Part shown: positions 7,901-12,621 of the stretch, one piece after another
Position numbering within the stretch: position 1 is the stretch's first letter
How the letters are laid out: every line of letters begins with the position of its first letter
Source: JBHHYN01 sp046757565
Lineage (GTDB): Bacteria > Pseudomonadota > Gammaproteobacteria > Eutrophobiales > Eutrophobiaceae
Assembly (NCBI GenBank): GCA_046757565.1
Contig: JBHHYN010000083.1
Span: 1 to 12,621, forward strand
DNA length: 12,621 bases
Reading direction: 5' to 3'
Position numbers and translations under genes: made by a program
The notes under the pieces: model-generated
Database searches by the model: none
Told to the model about the DNA's origin: nothing
Seen by the model: only the letters and a program-made list of their open reading frames with translations

Positions 7901-8959
7901 ATGGATTTGGCACCCAATGACAAGGTAAATCAAAGAAGCGTAGACATGCCCTGGCCAATCATATTAATGGTTTTTATTGTAGCAGTTTTGGAACCAGCTG
8001 GTGCCGAAACACATATCCCGACCACAGTAAGCAAAGAAGCCCGGGACTTCCTGAAGAATGCCGCGCCGGCTGACCTAAGCAAGCCTGTTTCGACACAACA
8101 ATGGCAACAGCTTCGAGATGAACTGGCAAGTGAATATGACTCCACTGATCGAGTAAGGGAGCAGTACGTCTTTTCAATGGAGGAGAAGGAATATGGAGGG
8201 GTAAAAACCGTGGTTTTTACATCGGGAAAACCGGATAACGAACATCAGGACAAAATCCTCCTGCACATACATGGCGGCGCCTATGTCGTCGGTTCTCCAA
8301 GGATAGAGTCTGCCATTGCCGTGCCCGTGGCTTATTTTACCGGTTTGAAAGTCGTGTCGGTTAAATATCGCCTGGCCCCGGAACACCCGTTTCCAGCAGG
8401 ACTTGACGATGTGTTTTCTGTTTATAAAGCGCTCCTGAAAGAATATTCGCCAGGCAAGATTGCCATTATGGCCTCATCAGCTGGTGGAGGGTTGGCATTG
8501 GCCATGTTACTAAAGGCCGGCGACAATGGTTTGCCTATGCCGGCGGCCCTGGGATTATTTTCACCGTGGACGGATATTACCAAAACAGGTGACAGCTATT
8601 ATACTCTGGAGGGAATCTCCCCGGTACTACAATACGAGAAGACTTTAAGAAAAGCGGCGGAAATATACGCGGGTAATTATGACATGCATCATCCGTTGAT
8701 CTCTCCCGTATACGCGGATTACAGGCCGGATTTTCCACAAACCTTTATACAGGTCGGCACACGTGATCTATTACTCAGCGACTCTGCCCGTTTACAACAC
8801 AAGCTGATATCTGTAAATGTAAATGTCAAGCTTAGATTATGGGAGGGTATGTGGCATGCGTTTCAGATGAACCCATTATTGCCTGAAGGAAAAAAGGCAT
8901 TGCGGGAAATGGCTAACTACTTGAGTTCTACGTTAGATACTGATGGATGTTCCCCGTAA
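7901..8959 (+). CDS. Exported alpha/beta-hydrolase, HSL (family IV) esterase type
   Basis: A 352-residue predicted carboxylesterase or lipase that hydrolyses esters of small or medium acids. The fold signature is clear: oxyanion-hole motif HGGAYVVGS (124-132), the family block YRLAPEHPFPAGLDD (156-170), nucleophile elbow ASSAGGG (191-197) with Ser193, acid Asp289 in GTRDLLLSD, and His319 in WEGMWHAF. The usual GDSAGG elbow has Ala191 in place of its first Gly. Residues of about 17-35 are hydrophobic and end PAGA|ETH like a signal peptide, so it is probably exported. That is unusual, because most HSL-type esterases are cytosolic. I chose the ATG at 7901 behind GAGGA (7886-7890). A TTG at 7898 and an ATG at 7946, just before the hydrophobic segment, are alternatives. 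It is isolated from the receptor by a terminator and converges on the NTF2-like gene. The natural substrate is unknown. Confidence 0.93.
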   Translation: MDLAPNDKVNQRSVDMPWPIILMVFIVAVLEPAGAETHIPTTVSKEARDFLKNAAPADLSKPVSTQQWQQLRDELASEYDSTDRVREQYVFSMEEKEYGGVKTVVFTSGKPDNEHQDKILLHIHGGAYVVGSPRIESAIAVPVAYFTGLKVVSVKYRLAPEHPFPAGLDDVFSVYKALLKEYSPGKIAIMASSAGGGLALAMLLKAGDNGLPMPAALGLFSPWTDITKTGDSYYTLEGISPVLQYEKTLRKAAEIYAGNYDMHHPLISPVYADYRPDFPQTFIQVGTRDLLLSDSARLQHKLISVNVNVKLRLWEGMWHAFQMNPLLPEGKKALREMANYLSSTLDTDGCSP

Positions 8960-9012
8960 AAATCTTTCCAACTCTTCAGTGGCTCCGGATAATCAGCCGC
9001 TTGAGGTTCCCA

Positions 9013-9504
9013 TTAGGCTCTCACCCGTTTGGTTTCTCTCAGGCACGCTGCATAATCACTAACATTCATGAAATAAAAATAGGACAGCGATCTGTCATAA
9101 AATTTCCATGATTGTTCATGAAATTGATATTCATCCTCGTATCTTAATGCTACTAACATCGGCTCGCCACGTCGCACAAGCTCAGCATGTGAGGCCACCA
9201 AACCGTATGCCTTGCCTTCCAGATTAGTGTCAAGGAAAATGATATGCTCATGGGTAAAGTGATTGGTCGGCCCTAATATTGCCAAACTACTTTTAAAGTA
9301 CTCGATTACAGCGTCAACACCCCGTGCATTCACTGCCCCATCCTTTGTTCGAAACCTTCCATTCGGTGTAAATAAAGCCGCGATCCCGGTTATATGCATA
9401 TCCCGATCATCTATTGCAATACTATAACGCGACACTAATTCTCTTATTGTTTCACGGTCCTCAAGGCGCCGTATGCGTTGTTCCAGCGCCGTGTAGTCAG
9501 ACAT
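9013..9504 (-). CDS. NTF2/SnoaL-like family protein (nuclear transport factor 2 fold)
   Basis: A 163-residue single-domain protein. The opening LEQRIRRLEDRETIRELVSRYSIAIDDRD (about 7-35), followed by LFTPNGRFRTKDG, the RGVDAVIEYF helix, THEHIIF and the end strand RYEDEYQFHEQSWKFYDRSLSYFYF, is typical of SnoaL_4-type proteins. These small cone-shaped domains act as isomerases, cyclases, dehydratases or binding proteins in aromatic, steroid or polyketide metabolism. Many have no known reaction, and that is the case here. There is no signal peptide, so it is cytosolic. The start has a good ribosome site (AGAGGA, 6 bases upstream). It ends 53 bp from the convergent esterase gene with no clear terminator between them. 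A shared pathway with the esterase is possible but only inferred from proximity. Confidence 0.88.
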   Translation of the reverse strand: MSDYTALEQRIRRLEDRETIRELVSRYSIAIDDRDMHITGIAALFTPNGRFRTKDGAVNARGVDAVIEYFKSSLAILGPTNHFTHEHIIFLDTNLEGKAYGLVASHAELVRRGEPMLVALRYEDEYQFHEQSWKFYDRSLSYFYFMNVSDYAACLRETKRVRA

Positions 9505-9641
9505 GGTGGGTCCTCTTAATATTGAGGTTATTTTATGCTTACCTGTTCATTGTCCCAAGACACTAAGTACTGTGAATAATATGCCTTTAGGCTGCCTCTT
9601 TTGGGTATAGTTTGCCGAAATCCGCACACTTAATCTTCTGA

Positions 9642-9682
9642 TTGACAAATATATTTCAATAGTTCATGATCATTTGAATGAT
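9642..9682 (+). promoter_or_regulatory. arsR-operon promoter with self-overlapping dyads; likely leaderless start
   Basis: A consensus -35 TTGACA (9642-9647) is 17 bp from CATGAT (9665-9670), a 4/6 match to the -10. This would place the first transcribed base at about 9677, one base before the ATG at 9678. No ribosome site precedes that ATG, so the mRNA may be leaderless. Two dyads overlap the -10 and start codon: ATGATCAT (9666-9673) and ATCATT-TG-AATGAT (9669-9682). An ArsR dimer bound there would block initiation. This is the best candidate for its autoregulatory operator. Confidence 0.5.
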
Positions 9683-10031
9683 TGATACAACCCGAGTTGT
9701 CCGGGCACTTGATGCCCTCGCCCATGAAGCGAGACTCGAGGTGTTTCTCGCACTGGTGGAAGCGGGTCCGGCCGGACAGTCCGCAGGCGCGCTGGCAAAA
9801 CGGCTCAACGTCACGCCAAACGCATTGTCCTTCCACCTTACACGTCTGCGCCATGCCGCTCTTATACAGTCCTGGCGGGAAGGGCAGCGGATCTTTTATG
9901 CGACCCGTTATGAGGAGATGGAAGGCCTTGTCGGTTTTCTTACAGATCGCTGTTGTCGGCAGGGCGCTGAGACCTGTGGCCCCGTTTGCGGTAACCGGCA
10001 ACAGACCGGGACACAGGCGGCATCGGGTTAG
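9678..10031 (+). CDS. ArsR/SmtB-family metalloregulatory repressor
   Basis: A 117-residue winged-helix repressor. The N-terminal helix ALDALAHEARLEVFLAL (10-26) and the HTH of about 35-63 (AGALAKRLNVTPNALSFHLTRLRHAALI) are textbook ArsR. The inducer-site ELCVCDL motif of plasmid ArsR is absent. Instead there is a C-terminal cluster at Cys92-Cys93, Cys100 and Cys104 (CCRQGAETCGPVC). A similar CC...C site in the Acidithiobacillus-type ArsR is known to bind As(III), so arsenite or antimonite sensing is the leading inference. Thiol or persulfide sensing is an alternative, given the rhodanese next door. The start is fixed by homology to the family's N-terminus and has no ribosome site, consistent with leaderless translation. 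It is first in an operon with the rhodanese (38-bp gap) and YnfA genes, which it presumably represses. Codon use is GC-rich compared with its AT-rich surroundings. Confidence 0.95.
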   Translation: MIDTTRVVRALDALAHEARLEVFLALVEAGPAGQSAGALAKRLNVTPNALSFHLTRLRHAALIQSWREGQRIFYATRYEEMEGLVGFLTDRCCRQGAETCGPVCGNRQQTGTQAASG

Positions 10032-10069
10032 GTACAACTCGTCACCCTATTGCAATGCAGGACAGAGTC

Positions 10070-10399
10070 ATGATTAAACGCATTTCCCGGGAAGAACTGC
10101 AGACGATGATCTCGCACGGGAACGACTTCGTGCTGATCGACAGCCTGCCTGTGGAGGCTTACCGCAAGGGACACCTGCCCGGCGCCATCTCCATCCCCTC
10201 GGACGACATTATCGCTGAGTCGCCACGGCGCCTGCCCGATTGCCATGTGGAAATTGTGGTTTACTGCAGTAACGGGCCGTGCAAGCGCTCGGACAAGGCC
10301 GCCGCCAGGCTCACCCGGCTCGGCTACACGAACGTGCGTGACTACCATGAGGGCAAGGCCGACTGGGTGGCGGCCGGGTTGCCGTTGGACCCGACGTAG
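10070..10399 (+). CDS. Single-domain rhodanese (sulfurtransferase)
   Basis: A 109-residue cytosolic rhodanese. It has LIDSLPVEAYRKGHLPGAISIP (22-43) with the family Asp24 and the conserved xGHLPGAIxIP block. Its active-site loop is YCSNGPCKRS (65-74), where Cys66 is the persulfide-carrying nucleophile. A second cysteine, Cys71, lies within the loop and could form a disulfide or co-ordinate a thiophile. Rhodaneses move sulfane sulfur to thiols or cyanide. Paired with an ArsR regulator, the likely role is sulfur or thiol detoxification or redox support for metalloid resistance, but that is inferred. I start at the ATG at 10070, preceded by AGGACAG. The in-frame ATG at 10055 has no ribosome site. 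The stop TAG abuts the ATG of the next gene, so the two are translationally coupled. Confidence 0.93.
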   Translation: MIKRISREELQTMISHGNDFVLIDSLPVEAYRKGHLPGAISIPSDDIIAESPRRLPDCHVEIVVYCSNGPCKRSDKAAARLTRLGYTNVRDYHEGKADWVAAGLPLDPT

Positions 10400-10765
10400 A
10401 TGAACCAGCGGTTGCCCGCGATACTACATTCGGCACCGAGCCTGCTGGCTTACATCGGTGCGGCCTTTGCCGAAATTAGTGGATGTTTCGCCTTCTGGGC
10501 GTGGTTGCGTCTCGGCAAGAACCCGTTATGGCTCCTGCCCGGCATGCTGAGTCTCGCCCTGTTTGCGTTCCTGCTCACACTGGTAAATGTTGACTTTGCC
10601 GGACGTGCTTATGCCGCCTACGGCGGCATTTATATTACAGCATCGCTGTTTTGGCTATGGGCCGTCGAAGGAGCCGTTCCCGATCGTTGGGATCTCATCG
10701 GTGGTGTCATCTGTATGATTGGCGCAGGCATCATTCTGCTTGGACCACGAGGTATTGCTCCCTGA
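10400..10765 (+). CDS. YnfA/UPF0060 family small membrane transporter
   Basis: A 121-residue protein with four predicted membrane helices, slightly longer than typical YnfA proteins because of about 13 extra N-terminal residues. The family features are clear: AFAEISGCFAFWAWLRLGK (23-41) near the start, LTLVNVDFAGRAYAAYGGIYI in the centre, LFWLWAVEGAVPDRWD and a final GAGIILLGPR. YnfA proteins resemble small multidrug resistance (SMR) pumps and some have been reported to export drugs or cations. The cargo here is unknown. The start codon immediately follows the rhodanese stop (TAGATG) with no ribosome site of its own, so it depends on translational coupling. Third and last gene of the arsR-led operon. 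The arrangement suggests an efflux unit induced when ArsR senses its ligand. No clear intrinsic terminator follows. Confidence 0.93.
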   Translation: MNQRLPAILHSAPSLLAYIGAAFAEISGCFAFWAWLRLGKNPLWLLPGMLSLALFAFLLTLVNVDFAGRAYAAYGGIYITASLFWLWAVEGAVPDRWDLIGGVICMIGAGIILLGPRGIAP

Positions 10766-10972
10766 AAGACCTGTTATCAAGATCTTCAGATGCCTGTTTG
10801 CAATCTTTCGGGTAGCACCGCAGGTACACAATATGGAATGATTAAAATTCGGAAATAGTCAGGTTTCCTAATGATTCTCTTCGATACCAAAAGCCAGGAG
10901 CAGGGCAAACCATTTTTCTTGCACGTTTTTACGTAACGCGTTACGATAATCCCCATGGCCAGGAAGCAATCC
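10766..10972. other. Intergenic region before the nucleotidyltransferase cassette
   Basis: About 207 bp between the ynfA-like stop and the chosen start of the next gene. No gene or terminator hairpin is evident. It holds the palindrome at 10932-10945 and a weak promoter: TTGCAC at 10919-10924, 17 bp, then TACGAT at 10942-10947. That promoter would begin transcription near 10954. Confidence 0.45.
10932..10945. promoter_or_regulatory. Perfect 14-bp palindrome CGTAACGCGTTACG, candidate operator
   Basis: Two perfect 7-base arms lie between the weak -35 and -10 of the cassette, 27 bp upstream of the first gene's best start. This is the usual place for autoregulation in toxin-antitoxin operons. 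The basic first protein is the obvious candidate binder. Confidence 0.5.
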
Positions 10973-11419
10973 ATGCCCGGAAGACCCCGAAAGGAGAATT
11001 CCCTGACTGCGGCTGAGCGCATGCGTGCCTACCGGGCGCGTAAACGTGCCGCAGGCCTTAAGCATGTCAGTGAGTGGAGGCAGGTAGAACCCGCTGATTC
11101 AGTTATCTGGTCAGACCACCGGCTTCTGGACGCCCGGAGCCTGGCACTCCATTGCAAGATTGCTCAGAAGATTTCCCGCGAACCAGACTTACTGAAGATT
11201 CCGCGACGCAACCTGAAACGCTGGAAGAAACGTGCATCAGGGCAAACACCAAATTATTTGAATGAATGGGAAGCTATCCTCACCCAGCCCTGGCCGGCCG
11301 TTGCTACATTTATAACGAGCTTATCTGAGAAGGCGACGCGCCTGCGCCAATCCTCACCCTTTGCAGGTGTACTTGAGCCACAGGAACGCAAGCAGGTTTA
11401 TGACGCATTCAGAACTTGA
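10973..11419 (+). CDS. Basic DNA-binding-like protein, partner of the DUF6036 gene (possible antitoxin)
   Basis: 148 residues and no membrane segment. The N-terminus is very basic: PGRPRK (2-7, AT-hook-like) then AAERMRAYRARKRAAGLKHV (13-32). The latter resembles the opening of small MazE/DUF3018-type antitoxins. A second basic patch (IPRRNLKRWKKR) is at 76-87. The C-terminal 55 residues (YLNEWEAIL, SSPFAGVLEPQERKQVYDAF) look like a helical domain that I associate with partners of nucleotidyltransferase genes, though I cannot confirm the family. I start at the ATG at 10973 because AGGAAG lies 6 bases upstream. The ATG at 10955 lacks a ribosome site and would sit at the proposed transcription start. 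The end overlaps the next gene by 20 bp, indicating tight coupling. I infer DNA binding and antitoxin function. Neither is proven. Confidence 0.8.
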   Translation: MPGRPRKENSLTAAERMRAYRARKRAAGLKHVSEWRQVEPADSVIWSDHRLLDARSLALHCKIAQKISREPDLLKIPRRNLKRWKKRASGQTPNYLNEWEAILTQPWPAVATFITSLSEKATRLRQSSPFAGVLEPQERKQVYDAFRT

Positions 11420-11933
11420 GCATCTCATTCGTGCCAGCGGTGCGATAGCCAAGGATAACGAATTAATCATAATCGGCAGCCAGGCTATCCTCGGGCAATT
11501 CCCGGATGCGCCCGCTGTACTCTGCAGATCCATGGAAACTGATCTGTATCCACGGCATCACCCTGCTTTGGCGAGCCTGGTGGAAGGAGCCATCGGTGAA
11601 GGATCGTCCTTTCATGAGGAGTTCGGATATTACGCACAAGGTGTGGGCCCGGAAACAGCGATACTTCCACAGGGATGGGAGGACCGTCTGGTACGCATAC
11701 TCAATGAGAACACAAGCGGTGTGGCAGGGCTATGCCTGGAGGTGCATGACCTGGCAATTTCCAAATACATCGCCTGCCGGCCGAAGGATCTGGAATTTAC
11801 ACGGGAACTCGCGCAACATAAGATGATTGATCATGAAACCTTGCTAAAACGATTGCGCAAAACCAGGCTGAAGTCCAGAGTTCGTAACGTAGTCAAATCC
11901 AGAATCAATGCTGATTTCAAGCGTCGCAAATAG
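11400..11933 (+). CDS. DUF6036-type nucleotidyltransferase-fold protein (possible toxin)
   Basis: 177 residues. ELIIIGSQAILGQFPDAP (21-38) followed by SMETDLYP (44-51) is the minimal nucleotidyltransferase pattern: Gly26-Ser27, then Glu46 and Asp48 as likely metal ligands. The block HDLAISKYIACRPKDLEF (116-133) matches the second half of AbiEii/DUF6036-like enzymes. Relatives of this fold attach nucleotides to proteins or RNA, and several act as toxins in abortive-infection or toxin-antitoxin pairs. The target here is unknown. The C-terminus (KRLRKTRLKSRVRNVVKSRIN) is very basic, which might suit RNA binding. I start at the ATG at 11400, preceded by CAGG, overlapping the upstream gene by 20 bp. 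An upstream start at 11361 would lengthen the overlap without family support. The motifs look intact, so it is probably active rather than degraded. Confidence 0.87.
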   Translation: MTHSELEHLIRASGAIAKDNELIIIGSQAILGQFPDAPAVLCRSMETDLYPRHHPALASLVEGAIGEGSSFHEEFGYYAQGVGPETAILPQGWEDRLVRILNENTSGVAGLCLEVHDLAISKYIACRPKDLEFTRELAQHKMIDHETLLKRLRKTRLKSRVRNVVKSRINADFKRRK

Positions 11934-12046
11934 ACTGAATTATCAAACTGGAATGGAAAATCCCTCAACACATTGCCGCAAGCCGCCTTCCACAATGATT
12001 GAAATTCCTATCCCTTCACTAAAGGTATACTTGATAGACTGTTAAC

Positions 12047-12065
12047 AAAAATTATTACAAATAAT
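12047..12065 (-). terminator. Weak AT-rich hairpin at the merR-like gene end
   Basis: Read on the minus strand, ATTATT-TGT-AATAAT overlaps the stop codon and is followed by TTTT. The stem is only 6 bp and all A-T, so any termination would be inefficient. Confidence 0.3.
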
Positions 12066-12465
12066 CAAGGTTATTGTTATCAAAATCTTCAAGAATCGGG
12101 CATCTATCTGTACTACCTTCACATAAGTTTATCAATAATTGAAGTTCATCGTGTAAGATTTTTATATCTTTTAAGTGAGCTTTAATATCTACCAGTTTTT
12201 TGCCGGCGAGTTCCCGAACTTCCGGTATGGCTCGCTGTGGACTTCTTCTGAATTCAAGTAACTGTGATATTTCCGTTAGACTGAATCCCATACGCTGTGC
12301 CCGCTTAATAAATTTAATGCGTGATATATCTTCTTGACAATAACTACGCAAGCCGGAGGCAGACCGTGCAATGCCAGGGAGCAGACCTATTTTTTCATAA
12401 TAGCGCAGGGTGTCAGCGCTGAGGCCCAGCTTCGAGGATAATTCACCAATACGGTATGTTGTCAT
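12055..12465 (-). CDS. MerR-family metal-responsive transcriptional regulator
   Basis: 136 residues. The N-terminal MerR winged helix is clear: YRIGELSSKLGLSADTLRYYEKIGLLP (4-30) and RSYCQEDISRIKFIKRAQRMGFSLTEI (40-66). A long dimerisation helix (about 84-113) follows. The metal loop reads CEGSTDRCPILEDF, with Cys115 and Cys122. This looks like the CueR/ZntR/CadR branch. However, the residue aligning with Cys79 of ZntR or Ser77 of CueR is hydrophobic (Ile80-Pro81), and the second cysteine of the ZntR CC pair is Glu. The loop is one residue shorter than in CueR. The two-cysteine loop hints at a monovalent, CueR-like ligand, but the metal is uncertain. The start is the ATG at 12465 behind AAGGTG. 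The GTG at 12474 is less likely. It should regulate a divergent gene off the right edge. Confidence 0.94.
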   Translation of the reverse strand: MTTYRIGELSSKLGLSADTLRYYEKIGLLPGIARSASGLRSYCQEDISRIKFIKRAQRMGFSLTEISQLLEFRRSPQRAIPEVRELAGKKLVDIKAHLKDIKILHDELQLLINLCEGSTDRCPILEDFDNNNLDYL

Positions 12466-12516
12466 AAAAAGCACCTTGATTCATAATCAGACTGAGGTAA
12501 CGATCTTTTTTTAGCG

Positions 12517-12547
12517 TTGTTGATATGATGAAATGTTCATGTAGATA
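12517..12547 (+). promoter_or_regulatory. Candidate MerR-type promoter with 19-bp spacer
   Basis: TTGTTG (12517-12522) and TAGATA (12542-12547) are 19 bp apart, and the dyad ATGA-AATGT-TCAT (12528-12540) lies near the centre of the spacer. An overlong spacer with a central dyad is the hallmark of promoters that MerR proteins twist into activity. The hexamers are poor and the dyad arms short, so this is tentative. No start codon follows before the window ends, so the target gene would lie beyond 12621. Confidence 0.3.
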
Positions 12548-12621
12548 AAGAGAAGAACTCAACCTTTAATTAGAGTCTGCTCATAAAGTCGAAGCGACGA
12601 GTATTTGCTCTGTAGCCCAAT

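Noticed and set aside
9630..10037. A 135-codon open frame on the minus strand across the ArsR gene
   Set aside because: It is antisense to a textbook ArsR protein, and its translation shows no family motifs. High GC in this segment lengthens chance frames.
10055..10069. The upstream ATG of the rhodanese gene
   Set aside because: It has no ribosome site, whereas the ATG at 10070 follows AGGACAG at suitable spacing and gives a normal rhodanese N-terminus.
9682..10077. A 131-codon plus-strand frame overlapping arsR in another register
   Set aside because: The ArsR frame has clear homology. This one has no motifs and lies almost wholly inside arsR.
10786..11022. Minus-strand frames across the promoter of the nucleotidyltransferase cassette
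   Set aside because: No recognisable domain, and they conflict with the cassette's first gene and its palindrome.
11961..11998. Short CATTG...CAATG arms after the nucleotidyltransferase gene as a terminator
   Set aside because: The arms are only 5 bp with a long loop and no T-run.

Overview
The window looks like chromosome from a Gram-negative proteobacterium, most likely an environmental gammaproteobacterium. It has a TonB-dependent outer-membrane receptor, a periplasmic parvulin-type isomerase, exported proteins and standard Shine-Dalgarno starts. I cannot name the species. There are 12 protein-coding genes and no rRNA, tRNA, CRISPR array or insertion sequence that I can see.

Left part (1-7600), an envelope and uptake module: a membrane-anchored or exported DUF3604 (PHP-like) protein (+) converges on a two-gene minus-strand operon. 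That operon encodes a membrane-anchored PpiC/SurA-like peptidyl-prolyl isomerase followed 12 bp later by a HupE/UreJ-type membrane protein. Divergent from it, across a 370-bp control region with several dyads, lies a large TonB-dependent receptor (+) that ends in a clear intrinsic terminator. A natural reading is receptor-mediated uptake of an unknown ligand, periplasmic processing by the DUF3604 protein, inner-membrane movement of a metal or other solute by HupE/UreJ, and folding assistance from the isomerase. The substrate is unknown.

Middle (7600-9510): an apparently exported HSL-type (family IV) carboxylesterase (+) faces an NTF2/SnoaL-like small protein (-). This suggests small-molecule catabolism, but nothing fixes the substrate.

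Right part (9510-12621), stress and accessory genes: a GC-rich three-gene operon encodes an ArsR regulator with a C-terminal cysteine cluster typical of As(III)/Sb(III) sensors, a single-domain rhodanese and a YnfA/UPF0060 small membrane transporter. It is followed by an overlapping two-gene cassette: a basic DNA-binding-like protein and a DUF6036 nucleotidyltransferase, resembling a toxin-antitoxin or abortive-infection pair, with a perfect 14-bp palindrome at its promoter. The window ends with a MerR-family metal regulator (-). It keeps only two of the metal-loop cysteines, and its divergent target probably lies just beyond the right edge.
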